Shown here one piece after another: positions 11,220 through 19,653 of a stretch of DNA of 64,000 nt. Made by a program: the position numbers and the translations under genes. Within the stretch, counting starts at the first letter, position 1. Each line of letters opens with the position of its first letter. Origin of the DNA: Dactylosporangium sp. AC04546 (GTDB lineage: Bacteria > Actinomycetota > Actinomycetes > Mycobacteriales > Micromonosporaceae); the NCBI RefSeq assembly GCF_022095675.1, contig NZ_JAHYSG010000030.1, forward strand, positions 53,003-117,002, written 5' to 3'. Below the pieces are notes generated by a model, which was given only the letters and a program-made list of their open reading frames with translations, did not search any database and was not told the DNA's origin.

Positions 11220-11284
11220 CTCAGCCTGCTTGCCCGGCGAACAGTTGGTTCACTGTGGTCGCGGAGCCGTTGTCGGACACGGCA

Positions 11285-12124
11285 TCAGAGACGGGTGGCC
11301 GTTCGGACCAGTGCGGCCAGCGCGCGGGATCGGCTGTGCGGTGGCCAGGCGATCAGAGTTGTCACCAGCGGCGCGTCCACCAGCGGTACCGCTGCCACAT
11401 CAGCGTTCAAGTGGGCCCGGCACGACTCCGGGAGCGCCGCGGCGCAGCGGCCCAGCGCGATCAGCTGCAGCAGCTGCGTGTTGTCGCGGACCTGGGGGCC
11501 GGGGCCGTTCGGGTAGCTGCCGTCAGGCTTCGGCCAGTTCGGCATCGGCAGGTCGGGCACATTCTGCAGGTCCGACAAGCGTAGGTGCGACGACGTGGTC
11601 AGCGGGTGGCCGGCCGGCAGGACCGCCACCTGAGCTTCCGTCGTGAGCTCCTCGGTGTCGAAGCCGGCCGACGAGTCGAACGGGCGGTGCAGGAGGGCCA
11701 CGTCGGCGCGGCCGTCGCGCAGGAGGCGCTCCTGCTCGCCGATGCCGCAGAGGACCACGTCGACCGGGGTCGCGTCGGGCTCGGCGGCGTACGCGGCGAG
11801 CAGCTTCGACAGCAGTTCGGTCGACGCGCCGGCCTTCGTCACCAGGACCAGGCCGGCCTGGCCGGCGGCGGCGCGGCGGGTGCGGCGCTCGGCGGCCTCG
11901 ACCGCGTCCAGGGCGGCGCGGGCCTCGCGGAGCAGGACGGCGCCCGCCCCGGTCAGGGTGACGGCGCGACTGTTGCGCTCCAGCAGCGGTACCCCGAGCC
12001 GCCGCTCCAGCTGGCCGATCGCCCGCGACAGCGGCGGCTGGGCGATGCCGAGCCGCTGGGCGGCCCGGCCGAAGTGCAGCTCCTCGGCGACGGCGACGAA
12101 GTACCGCAGCTCGCGGGTCTCCAT
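11285..12124 (-). CDS. LysR-family transcriptional regulator
   Basis: 279-aa LysR regulator. The winged HTH occupies residues 1-60 (METRELRYFVAVAEELHFGR then AQRLGIAQPPLSRAIGQLE), followed by the LysR substrate-binding fold. It is divergent from an SDR oxidoreductase gene, the classic arrangement in which a LysR activator controls its neighbour and itself. The start ATG is preferred over one three codons upstream because the conserved METREL opening is typical. A TATCGT -10-like hexamer lies eight bases before it and overlaps the T-N11-A dyad in the shared promoter. The ligand is unknown. Confidence 0.9.
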   Translation of the reverse strand: METRELRYFVAVAEELHFGRAAQRLGIAQPPLSRAIGQLERRLGVPLLERNSRAVTLTGAGAVLLREARAALDAVEAAERRTRRAAAGQAGLVLVTKAGASTELLSKLLAAYAAEPDATPVDVVLCGIGEQERLLRDGRADVALLHRPFDSSAGFDTEELTTEAQVAVLPAGHPLTTSSHLRLSDLQNVPDLPMPNWPKPDGSYPNGPGPQVRDNTQLLQLIALGRCAAALPESCRAHLNADVAAVPLVDAPLVTTLIAWPPHSRSRALAALVRTATRL

Positions 12125-12133
12125 GGAACGCAA

Positions 12134-12152
12134 CGATACCCGGGCGGTATCG
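12134..12152. promoter_or_regulatory. LysR operator (T-N11-A dyad)
   Basis: CGATACC-CGGGC-GGTATCG: a perfect 7-bp inverted repeat with a 5-base centre that contains the T-N11-A signature of LysR sites. It lies 10 bases upstream of the LysR start and 56 bases upstream of the SDR start, so it can serve both genes. Confidence 0.75.
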
Positions 12153-12207
12153 CTGCCGACCCAAACGGTGTTGGAGGCGCGGCGTGGGCAGCGACAGCAT
12201 CGAATGC

Positions 12208-12921
12208 ATGAGCGAAGGCAAGATTGCGCTGGTCACCGGCGCGAACAAGGGGATCGGGTACGAGATCGCGGCCGGGCTCGGCGCCCTCGGCTGGAGGGTC
12301 GGGGTCGGCGCGCGGGACGAGGGGCGGCGCGAGGCGGCGGTGGAGAAGCTGCGCGCGGCCGGCGTTGACGCGTTCGGCGTGCCGCTCGACGTGACCGACG
12401 ACGCGAGCGTGGCCGCGGCGGCGCGCCAGCTCGACCGGCTCGACGTGCTCGTCAACAACGCCGCCATCACCGGCGGGATGCCGCAGACGCCGACCACGGT
12501 CGATCCCGCCACCATGCGGACGGTGGTCGAGACGAACGTCATCGGCGTCATCCGGGTGACCAACGCACTGCTGCCGCTGCTGCGTCGGTCGCCGAGCCCA
12601 CGGATCGTGAACATGTCCAGCACCGTCGGGTCGTTGGCCCGGCAGGCCGGGGGGACGGAGGACACCGGGCCGATCTCGGCCGCCTATGCCCCGTCGAAGA
12701 CGTTCCTCAATGCCGTCACCGTGCAGTACGCCAAGGAGCTGCGCGGGACCAACATCCTCGTCAATGCCGGCTGCCCCGGCTACACGGCGACCGACCTCAA
12801 CGGGTTCCGCGGGTACCGCACCCCGGAACAGGGTGCCCAGATCGCGATCCGGCTCGCCACCCTGCCCGACGACGGCCCGACCGGCGGCTTCTTCGACGAC
12901 AACGGCGAGATTCCCTGGTAG
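12208..12921 (+). CDS. Short-chain dehydrogenase/reductase
   Basis: 237-aa classical SDR. The NAD(P)-binding motif TGANKGIG begins at residue ~10, NNAA is near residue 82, the catalytic Ser lies in NMSSTVGSL and the YxxxK pair in AAYAPSKTFLNA. The closest general type is the carbonyl-reductase-like branch (TGANKGIGYEIAAGLGALGW). The ATG giving MSEGKIALVTG is chosen over an earlier GTG. The substrate is unknown; regulation by the divergent LysR is inferred. It ends one base from the convergent GNAT gene. Confidence 0.9.
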   Translation: MSEGKIALVTGANKGIGYEIAAGLGALGWRVGVGARDEGRREAAVEKLRAAGVDAFGVPLDVTDDASVAAAARQLDRLDVLVNNAAITGGMPQTPTTVDPATMRTVVETNVIGVIRVTNALLPLLRRSPSPRIVNMSSTVGSLARQAGGTEDTGPISAAYAPSKTFLNAVTVQYAKELRGTNILVNAGCPGYTATDLNGFRGYRTPEQGAQIAIRLATLPDDGPTGGFFDDNGEIPW

Positions 12922-12922
12922 G

Positions 12923-13492
12923 TCAGTCCGACGCGACGCGGGCGTGCAGGTGCATGTCGTGCCAGCCGTCCGCGTGCCGGGCCTCCGAGCGCTTCGTGCC
13001 TTCGAGCGGAAAGCCGGACCGGGCCGCCACCCGGCATGAGGCGACGTTCCGCGTCGAGTGATTGAGCTCGATCCGCTGCAGTCCGACCGTCGCGAAGCAC
13101 CATGCGGCCAGGGCCGACAACGCCCGTGGGGCCAGGCCCTGGCCGCGGCTCGACGGCAGCACCCAGTACGACACCTCCGCCAGGCCCTCGTGCAGGCTCA
13201 ACCGCCGCAGGCTGATCTGGCCGGCCACCACGCCGTCGTGCACGACGGCCCAGCCGGCGCCGGACTCCTCGCGCCAGCGGGCCGGCCAGGTCGCCAGCCA
13301 GTCGGCGGCCTCCTCGTCGGTCATCGACCGGCAGTGCCACTGCTGGATGGCGGAGTCGGCGTACCCGGCCAGGACCGCGGGGCGGTCGGCCGCGCGCCAC
13401 GGGCGCAGCAGGAGGCCGTCCGCCGGGATCGACGGCTGGGCCGACCACGACAGCGTCCCGGGCGGCACCGCAGCTGAGATGAGTGACGGCAT
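12923..13492 (-). CDS. GNAT family N-acetyltransferase
   Basis: 189-aa acyl-CoA-dependent acetyltransferase of the ribosomal-protein-acetyltransferase (RimJ/RimL-like) style. The acetyl-CoA motif is SSRGQGLAPRALSALAAWCF, followed by the N-S-R-N motif in HSTRNVASCRVAARSGF. The ATG sits seven bases after TACAGT (TANNNT), which suggests a leaderless transcript and supports this start over one 23 codons upstream. Possible targets are an N-terminal alpha-amine or a small molecule; context gives no hint. Confidence 0.88.
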   Translation of the reverse strand: MPSLISAAVPPGTLSWSAQPSIPADGLLLRPWRAADRPAVLAGYADSAIQQWHCRSMTDEEAADWLATWPARWREESGAGWAVVHDGVVAGQISLRRLSLHEGLAEVSYWVLPSSRGQGLAPRALSALAAWCFATVGLQRIELNHSTRNVASCRVAARSGFPLEGTKRSEARHADGWHDMHLHARVASD

Positions 13493-13680
13493 GCCGCCGA
13501 CTGTAGGCTGGGCACCCCAGGTGTCGCCTCGGTCACTAAAGGCTTGCGAAAGGAAACTCACAAGGTTTCCGACCCAACGTGATCAAGGGAGTGCGGAGTG
13601 TACTCGCCCGGCGGGAATCCCGCGGACGAATACCCGAACGCGTGACCCACGATTGGCTTATCTAGGGAATATTGGTACCC

Positions 13681-15381
13681 GTGAGAGGACGGCACCGGGC
13701 AACGGACCTGAGAAGCAACGGGTTCGTCGCCCTCGCAGCCGGCATGATCCTTCCCCTCGTCGCAATCGGCGCTGTCTACGGCGGCTTCCGAGCGATGTCG
13801 ACGGCGGGCTGCTCGGGGACGGTGCGACTGTCGGTCGCGGCGAGCCCGGAGATCGCGCCGGCCATCAAAGACGCCGCAACCCGCTGGCTGAAGACCGAGC
13901 CACGGGTCGGCAACGAGTGCGTGGCGGTCGATGTCACGCCGGTCGCCGCGGCGGAGGTCGCCGCCGCGATCGCCGGCGAGAGCGGCGCCAAGCTTTCGGG
14001 CGTCGGTCAGGCCGACGGGAAGACCCAGGTGCCCCATGTCTGGATCCCCGACTCTTCCCTGTGGCTCCAGCGCATGCGTGCCGCCCGGGGAGATCTCGTG
14101 CCGCAGGTCGCCCCGTCGCTCGCCCGAAGCCCCATCGTCCTCGCCGTGCCCGAGCCGACCGCCAAGTCGCTCGGCTGGCTGGAGAACAAGCTGACCTGGA
14201 AGCAGGTCCTCGATCAGATCGTCGGCGACACCCGCATCAACCCGGGCATCGTCGACCCCAACCGTGACTCGGTCGGCGTATCGACGATGGTCGCAATGGC
14301 CTCGGTGCGCGACCAGTTCGGCGCGGAGGGTGACGCGCTGACCGTCGGTGCCGTCAAGGCGCTGACGACCGGCAAGTCGGAGCAGCCCTCCGGTCTCCTG
14401 GCGCGCTTCCCGCGCGATGCCGACCCGCGCACGCTGTCGACCGCGGTGACCCTGGCGCCGCTGTCGGAGCAGGCGCTGCACGCCTACAACGCGGCCGGCC
14501 CGGCGGTACCGCTCATCGCGGTGTACCCCGACCCGGCCCCGATCGCGCTCGACTTCCCGTTCGCGGCGATGCCCCGCCTGTCGCCGAACCGGGCGGCCGC
14601 GGCCGAGCAGTTCCGCTCGGTCCTGACCGGCAACGACTTCCGCAACCTGCTCGCCGCCCACCACCTGCGGGCCAACGACGGCAGCGTCGGGGTGGGCATG
14701 ACCCTCGGGCCCAGCGCCGCCAGCAGCGGCGGTGTCACGCCGGTGCCCGACCCCGCGGTGATCTCGAAGGCCCTCCAGATGTGGGTGGAGATCACCCAGC
14801 CGTCGCGCATGCTCGCCGTGCTCGACGTGTCGCCGGCGATGAAGGCCCAGGTGCCGGGCGCCGGTGTGCCCAAGCAACAGGTAGCGCTCCAGGCCGCCGT
14901 CGGTGGCCTGGACCTCTTCCCCGACTCGTGGGCGGTCGGCCTGTGGTCGTTCTCGACCGGCCACCACGAGCTGGTCCCGATCGGCCCGCTCACCGCGCAG
15001 CGCGACCAGCTGCGCGGCGCGATCGGCGGCCTCAAGACCGACACCAAGGGCTCCAGCGGGCTGTACGACACGATCCTCGCCGCCTACAAGACCGTCCAGC
15101 AGGGCTGGGACGGCGGCCGCGGCAACTCGGTCGTGGTGATCACCGGCGGCCGGAACACCTCGGGCAGCCTCTCGCTCGACGCGCTCGTCAGCTCGCTCCA
15201 GAAGGTCGAGAACCCGGACCAACCGGTGCAGATCATCGTCATCGGCATCGGCTCCGAGGTGAACCAGGCCGAGATGCAGAAGATCGTCGACGCGACCGGC
15301 GGTGCCGTGTTCGTCGCCACCGACCCCTCGAAGATCGGTGACATCTTCATGAAGGCGCTCGCCCTGGACGACGGGCGATAG
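13681..15381 (+). CDS. Substrate-binding plus von Willebrand A domain protein
   Basis: 566-aa envelope protein. One N-terminal membrane segment (about 12-35) acts as anchor or uncleaved signal; residues ~45-330 resemble a bacterial extracellular solute-binding fold (TVRLSVAASPEIAPAIKDAA, then HVWIPDSSLWLQR). A VWA domain starts near 375. Its MIDAS is degenerate: DVSPA (Asp382) replaces DxSxS, and TGG (488-490) replaces the usual TDG, so metal binding is doubtful. The GTG start is chosen with AGGGA 12 bases upstream; a TTG nine bases earlier is less likely. Probably an extracytoplasmic binding or assembly factor; the ligand is unknown. Confidence 0.8.
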   Translation: MRGRHRATDLRSNGFVALAAGMILPLVAIGAVYGGFRAMSTAGCSGTVRLSVAASPEIAPAIKDAATRWLKTEPRVGNECVAVDVTPVAAAEVAAAIAGESGAKLSGVGQADGKTQVPHVWIPDSSLWLQRMRAARGDLVPQVAPSLARSPIVLAVPEPTAKSLGWLENKLTWKQVLDQIVGDTRINPGIVDPNRDSVGVSTMVAMASVRDQFGAEGDALTVGAVKALTTGKSEQPSGLLARFPRDADPRTLSTAVTLAPLSEQALHAYNAAGPAVPLIAVYPDPAPIALDFPFAAMPRLSPNRAAAAEQFRSVLTGNDFRNLLAAHHLRANDGSVGVGMTLGPSAASSGGVTPVPDPAVISKALQMWVEITQPSRMLAVLDVSPAMKAQVPGAGVPKQQVALQAAVGGLDLFPDSWAVGLWSFSTGHHELVPIGPLTAQRDQLRGAIGGLKTDTKGSSGLYDTILAAYKTVQQGWDGGRGNSVVVITGGRNTSGSLSLDALVSSLQKVENPDQPVQIIVIGIGSEVNQAEMQKIVDATGGAVFVATDPSKIGDIFMKALALDDGR

Positions 15382-15391
15382 AAACTGCGGC

Positions 15392-15919
15392 ATGAGTAAA
15401 CTCGAGACCGTCGCCGCACTCTCCGCGCCGTCCCTCCTCGCCCCACCCGTGCTGGCCGCCCTGCAGTCCTGGCCGCCCGCTGCCGAGGTGCTCGCGGCGC
15501 CGATCGACCCGGACCTGGCCGACACCGCCGCGTTCTGCGCCGCCTATGACGTCGAGCTGTCCGCCTCGGCGAACTGTGTCGTGATCGCGGGCAAGCGGGA
15601 CGGCGAGATGCGGTACGCGGCATGCGTCATCCTGGCCACCACGCGCGCCGACGTGAACGGTGTGGCCCGCAAGCGGCTCGACGTGCGCAAGGCGAGCTTC
15701 GCGCCGATGGAGTCGGCGGTGAGCCTGACGCAGATGGAGTACGGCGGGATCACGCCCATCGGCCTGCCCGCCACATGGCCGGTGTGGATCGACGCCCGCG
15801 TCGTCGACGTGCCGGAGGCGATCGTCGGCAGCGGCCTGCGCCGTTCGAAGATCGTGCTGCCAGGTTCGTCGCTGGCACAGCTGCCGGGCGCGTCAGTGGT
15901 CGAGGGCCTGGCTCTCTGA
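15392..15919 (+). CDS. YbaK/EbsC-type aminoacyl-tRNA deacylase
   Basis: 175-aa protein of the YbaK/ProX editing family, which hydrolyses mischarged tRNAs such as Cys-tRNA(Pro) or Ala-tRNA(Pro). Family features seen are the conserved lysine in DVRKASFAP, then EYGGITPIGLPA and the GSGLRRSKI loop. Length fits stand-alone trans-editing proteins. It follows the VWA gene by 10 bp, and its last 27 bases overlap the convergent sufE 3' end. Exact tRNA specificity cannot be read from sequence. Confidence 0.85.
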   Translation: MSKLETVAALSAPSLLAPPVLAALQSWPPAAEVLAAPIDPDLADTAAFCAAYDVELSASANCVVIAGKRDGEMRYAACVILATTRADVNGVARKRLDVRKASFAPMESAVSLTQMEYGGITPIGLPATWPVWIDARVVDVPEAIVGSGLRRSKIVLPGSSLAQLPGASVVEGLAL

Positions 15920-16327
15920 GACCTGTCGCTTCATGCGCGCGAGGATGGCGGTGCCGCCCCGCACCCGCAGCGGACTGATCGCGGCCGCGAGCCCCATCCG
16001 CTGGTAGAGGTCGTTCGGCACCGCCAGCACCTCGTCGACACCGGCTCCGTCGAGCCCTTCACTGAGGATCCCGGCGAACGCGCGGGTCGTCGGTGCCTCG
16101 GGCGGGCAGTCGAAGTACAGCTGGACGGTCCGCTGCGCAGTGACCTCGGCCTTCAGGAAGAAGGGCGTCTGGCACTCGGGCACCTGCTCCATCCCCGCGT
16201 GCTCGGCGAACTCGGCCGGCAGCGGGGCGACCGCGTCGGAGTACTCGAGCAGCATCTCCAGCACCACGTCGCGCGGCGCGGAGGCGAACTCCTCAACGAT
16301 GGCAGCAAGCTTGTCGGGCATGTCCAC
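15893..16327 (-). CDS. sufE: SufE family sulfur-acceptor protein
   Basis: 144-aa SufE-like protein that accepts persulfide sulfur from a cysteine desulfurase and passes it to Fe-S assembly. The acceptor cysteine is Cys52 in QVPECQTPFF. I chose GTG because TAGCGT (TANNNT) lies seven bases upstream with no Shine-Dalgarno, the mark of a leaderless mRNA; an ATG two codons later is possible. A thiosulfate sulfurtransferase gene lies 1.5 kb away; in mycobacteria sseA and a SufE gene are adjacent, so sulfur handling is a plausible shared theme. The 3' end overlaps the YbaK gene by 27 bases. Confidence 0.88.
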   Translation of the reverse strand: MDMPDKLAAIVEEFASAPRDVVLEMLLEYSDAVAPLPAEFAEHAGMEQVPECQTPFFLKAEVTAQRTVQLYFDCPPEAPTTRAFAGILSEGLDGAGVDEVLAVPNDLYQRMGLAAAISPLRVRGGTAILARMKRQVSESQALDH

Positions 16328-16415
16328 GCATGCAACGCTAACGCGCGGAAAGTGTGATCGCGCAGCGCGACCTTGGAGTCCGGTGATGAACCCCAAGATC
16401 GCGCTCATGCCGGCG

Positions 16416-16841
16416 TCAGTTGTTCGGGGAGGCCTTGCTGATGCCGCCCAGGACCGAGTCCGGGTCGATCTCCTCGGCCAGGTCGCCGATCGACACGATG
16501 CCCACCAGGCCCTGATGGTCGTCGCAGACCAGCACGCGGCGGACGGCCTGGTCGCGCATCAGCAGGGCCGCCGAGTGGATCGAGTCGTCCGGGCGGACCG
16601 TCACCAGGTCCTTCGTCACGATCTCGCCGATGGTCGTGGCGGCCGGGTCGCAGCGCTCGGCCACCGCGCGGACCACGATGTCGCGGTCCGTCACGACACC
16701 CGTGAGTTCCGGGCCGTCGGCCACCACCACGTCGCCGATGTCCTGCTCACGCATGGTGCGTGCGGCCTCCGCCAAGGTTGTCTCACTCGGTAGGTAGACC
16801 ACATTGGTGGTCATCACATCCCGGACCGTCTGGACTGTCAT
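16416..16841 (-). CDS. Tandem CBS domain protein
   Basis: 141-aa stand-alone Bateman module: CBS1 about residues 5-60 (VRDVMTTNVVYLPSETTLAE, VVTDRDIVVR) and CBS2 about 70-130 (IGEIVTKDLVTVRPDDSIHS, VGIVSIGDLA). Such proteins bind adenine nucleotides; the effector is unknown. The ATG is placed eight bases after GGGAGG; a GTG three codons earlier overlaps that ribosome binding site and is unlikely. Monocistronic in appearance. Confidence 0.9.
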   Translation of the reverse strand: MTVQTVRDVMTTNVVYLPSETTLAEAARTMREQDIGDVVVADGPELTGVVTDRDIVVRAVAERCDPAATTIGEIVTKDLVTVRPDDSIHSAALLMRDQAVRRVLVCDDHQGLVGIVSIGDLAEEIDPDSVLGGISKASPNN

Positions 16842-17012
16842 GGTTTGCACCTCCCAAGGGGTGGATGGACATGTGATACCCAGGGTGAAAGTCGGCTAAC
16901 GATCATGAGTTTCGAGAGGCGGGTGTGGTCTGCGGCAAAGTCGCTTCCTCCGGTACCTACGCCCTGACAGGATGCGAACCGGGACGAACAAAACGGGGGA
17001 GGTACGGGCGCG

Positions 17013-17783
17013 GTGGCTGAATGGAAGAGCTTCGTCGCGGTCGGTGACAGTTTTACGGAAGGGCTCGACGATCCGACGCCCGACGGGCAGGGGTTCCGGG
17101 GCTGGGCCGACCTGGTCGCGGGTGTGCTGGCGCAGGGCTCGGGGGAGTTCAAGTACGCGAACCTGGCCGTGCGCGGCCGGCTGTTCGACAACATCGTCGC
17201 CGAGCAGGTGCCGCTGGCCGTCGCGATGAAGCCCGACCTCGTCAGCTTCGCCGGCGGGGGGAACGACGCGCTGCGGCGGACATTCGAGGTCGACGCGCTC
17301 GTCGGGCGCTTCGACCGGACGATCGAGAAGCTCCGCGGTACCGGTGCGGATGTCGTCCTTTTCCGGTGGGCAGACCTGACGGGGCGGATGCCCGGCGGCA
17401 AGATGCTCCGGCCGCGCGTCGACGCGCTGAACACGGCCATCGAGGAGGTCGGCGCCAAGCACGGGGCGCACGTCGTGAGCCTCTGGGACGACACCGAGTT
17501 CTGCAACTCGCGGCTGTGGAGCATCGACCGGCTGCACCTGTCGCCGTCGGGGCACCGGCGGGTGGCCGCGCACGTGCTGACGAAGCTGGGCGTGACCTGC
17601 GACCCGGACTGGCTGGCAGCGCCGGCGCCGCCGGAGGAGCTGTCCTGGGTGTCGCGGAAGGCGGCCGACGCCAAGTGGGCGACCCAGCACCTCGCGCCGT
17701 GGGTGAAGCGGCGGCTGACCGGGCGTTCGTCGGGTGACATGGTGACCGCGAAGCGTCCGGAGCTCGCACCACTGGAGCGCTAG
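17013..17783 (+). CDS. SGNH/GDSL hydrolase
   Basis: 256-aa SGNH-fold esterase/lipase-type hydrolase. Block I is GDSFTEG with the nucleophile near Ser13, block III is GGGND, and block V is [10 protein letters not shown] with the catalytic Asp/His. There is no signal peptide, so it is probably cytoplasmic. The GTG start follows GGGGGAGG at good spacing. The C-terminal 60 residues ([20 protein letters not shown]) are basic and aromatic, a common tail of the actinobacterial family. Its stop overlaps the -10 hexamer of the downstream rhodanese. Confidence 0.9.
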   Translation: MAEWKSFVAVGDSFTEGLDDPTPDGQGFRGWADLVAGVLAQGSGEFKYANLAVRGRLFDNIVAEQVPLAVAMKPDLVSFAGGGNDALRRTFEVDALVGRFDRTIEKLRGTGADVVLFRWADLTGRMPGGKMLRPRVDALNTAIEEVGAKHGAHVVSLWDDTEFCNSRLWSIDRLHLSPSGHRRVAAHVLTKLGVTCDPDWLAAPAPPEELSWVSRKAADAKWATQHLAPWVKRRLTGRSSGDMVTAKRPELAPLER

Positions 17784-17793
17784 GGTCGGGATT

Positions 17794-18684
17794 ATGGCTG
17801 TTGCGAACGATCCGGCGCCCGAACTCGGCGCTTACGCGCACCCGGAGCGGCTGGTCACCACGGCGTGGCTGGCCGAGCACCTCGACGACCCCGGGCTGGT
17901 CGTTGTCGAGTCCGACGAAGACGTGCTCCTCTACGGCACCGGGCACATCCCCGGCGCCGTCAAGGTGGACTGGCACCTCGAGCTCAACGACCAGACGACC
18001 CGCGACTACCTCGACGCCGAGGGCTTCGCCGCGCTGTGCCGCGCGAAGGGCATCGGCCCCGACGACACGATCGTGTTCTACGGCGACAACTTCAACTGGT
18101 GGGCCACCTACGCGCTGTGGGTGTTCGCCCTCTTCGGCCACCGCGATCTGCGCATCCTCGACGGCGGCCGGGCGAAGTGGATCGCCGAGGACCGGCCGCT
18201 GACCCGCGAGGTGCCCGAGCGGGCGCCGGCGGACTACCCGGTGGTCGAGCGCGACGACTCGAAGATCCGCGCGTTCCGCGACCAGGTGCTGGAGCACATC
18301 AAGGCCGACCGGCCGCTGGTCGACGTGCGCTCGCCGGGGGAGTACTCGGGCGAACTGCTGCACATGCCCGACTACCCGCAGGAGGGCGCGCTGCGCGGCG
18401 GCCACATCCCGGGCGCGGTGAGCAAGCCGTGGAAGCAGGCGGCGCGCGAGGACGGCAGCTTCAAGCCGGCCGACGAGCTGCGCAAGATCTACGCCGACGA
18501 GCTCGGTCTGGCGAAAGCGGACGACATCATCGCGTACTGCCGCATCGGCGAGCGCTCGTCCCACACCTGGTTCGTGCTGACCCACCTGCTCGGCTACCCG
18601 CAGGTGCGCAACTACGACGGCTCGTGGACCGAGTGGGGCAACGCCGTCCGGGTGCCGGTGGTGAAGGGCAGCGACCCCCGGTAG
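17794..18684 (+). CDS. sseA: Thiosulfate sulfurtransferase (two-domain rhodanese)
   Basis: 296-aa tandem rhodanese. The inactive N-terminal rhodanese ([17 protein letters not shown]) is followed by the catalytic C-terminal one, with Cys249 in the [11 protein letters not shown] loop. It moves sulfane sulfur from thiosulfate (or 3-mercaptopyruvate) to an acceptor. CRIGERS fits the SseA type of actinobacteria. The ATG stands seven bases after TAGGGT, so the mRNA is probably leaderless. Link to SufE is by family association. It ends facing the GH130 gene across a shared hairpin. Confidence 0.9.
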   Translation: MAVANDPAPELGAYAHPERLVTTAWLAEHLDDPGLVVVESDEDVLLYGTGHIPGAVKVDWHLELNDQTTRDYLDAEGFAALCRAKGIGPDDTIVFYGDNFNWWATYALWVFALFGHRDLRILDGGRAKWIAEDRPLTREVPERAPADYPVVERDDSKIRAFRDQVLEHIKADRPLVDVRSPGEYSGELLHMPDYPQEGALRGGHIPGAVSKPWKQAAREDGSFKPADELRKIYADELGLAKADDIIAYCRIGERSSHTWFVLTHLLGYPQVRNYDGSWTEWGNAVRVPVVKGSDPR

Positions 18685-18696
18685 GGGATCGCTGCC
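18667..18696. terminator. Bidirectional terminator between sseA and the GH130 gene
   Basis: Stem GGCAGCGA/TCGCTGCC extended inward by a CCC/GGG pairing; the sseA stop codon lies in the loop. It serves two convergent genes. Confidence 0.65.
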
Positions 18697-18702
18697 CCGC
18701 GG

Positions 18703-19653
18703 TCACTCGCCCTCAGAGGGCAGGGAGACCAGGTAGTCGACGACCTCGGAGTACCGCGCGCTCGCCATCGCGACGGTGAGGTCGGCGGCGCCGTAGTACA
18801 GGCGCAGCTCGTCACGGGCCTCGTCGTGCACGAGGCCCGTGGGGAAGACGACGTTGGGCACGTCGCCCACCCGCTCGTAGGTCGCGTCCGGACCGAGCAC
18901 CCAGCTCGGGGTACGCCGGATGACCTTGGTCGGGTCGTCCAGGTCGAGCATGACCAGGCCGACCCGGTAGATCGAGGTCGCCACCATGGCCTTGACGCCG
19001 TGGTAGACGGCGAGCCAGCCGTGCGGCGTCTCGATCGGGGGCGGGCCCATGCCGATCCGGGTGGCGTCCCACCACGGGCCGGAGCGGGCCTGCATCACCG
19101 GCTCAGGCGTCGTCCACGAGCGCAGGTCCGACGACTTCGACAGCCAGACGTCGGCCCGCGCCGAGAGCACCGACACCGGGCGGTGGAACAGCACGTACTG
19201 CCCGTCGATCTTGCGGGGCAGCAGCGAGGCGTTCTTGTCCTCGGGCGGCATCACGATGCCGAGCGGCTCGACCGACAGGAAGTCCTCGGTGCGGGCGAGC
19301 GCCACGCACGGGCCACCCGGCCCGTACGAGGTGTAGGCGATGACGTATCCGCCCAGCCCCTCGACGTAGGTGATCCGGGGGTCCTCGACGCCCCAGCAGC
19401 TGTGGGCGTCGGTGGGGTCGTCGGCGATGAGCGGTTTGCCCTCGACCACCCAGTTGGTGCGCCCGTCCTTGCTCCGGGCGACGGTGAGGTGCGAGATGCC
19501 GCGGCGGTCCTCGATCCGGCAGAGCAGGACGGTGTCGCCATTGTGCATGCAAGCGCCGGGGTTGAACACGCTGTTGATCGGATAGGGCCAATCCCCCGCG
19601 CTCAGCAGGGGATTGGCGGCTTCCCGGTGGAACAGCTCCGCGTCAAAGTGCAT
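18703..19653 (-). CDS. Glycoside hydrolase family 130 phosphorylase
   Basis: 316-aa five-bladed GH130 protein; the family phosphorolyses beta-mannosides (mannosyl-glucose, mannan or mannosyl-N-acetylglucosamine units). Markers are NPLLSAGDWPYPINSVFNPG at the start, CRIEDRRGISHLTVARS, GVEDPRITYVEG with the catalytic acidic region, and LYYGAADLTVAMA near the C-terminus. There is no signal peptide, so it is intracellular. The ATG follows GGAGGG and overlaps the upstream glycosyltransferase stop by 11 bases, so the two are translationally coupled and likely act on one glycan. Exact substrate unknown. Confidence 0.88.
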   Translation of the reverse strand: MHFDAELFHREAANPLLSAGDWPYPINSVFNPGACMHNGDTVLLCRIEDRRGISHLTVARSKDGRTNWVVEGKPLIADDPTDAHSCWGVEDPRITYVEGLGGYVIAYTSYGPGGPCVALARTEDFLSVEPLGIVMPPEDKNASLLPRKIDGQYVLFHRPVSVLSARADVWLSKSSDLRSWTTPEPVMQARSGPWWDATRIGMGPPPIETPHGWLAVYHGVKAMVATSIYRVGLVMLDLDDPTKVIRRTPSWVLGPDATYERVGDVPNVVFPTGLVHDEARDELRLYYGAADLTVAMASARYSEVVDYLVSLPSEGE

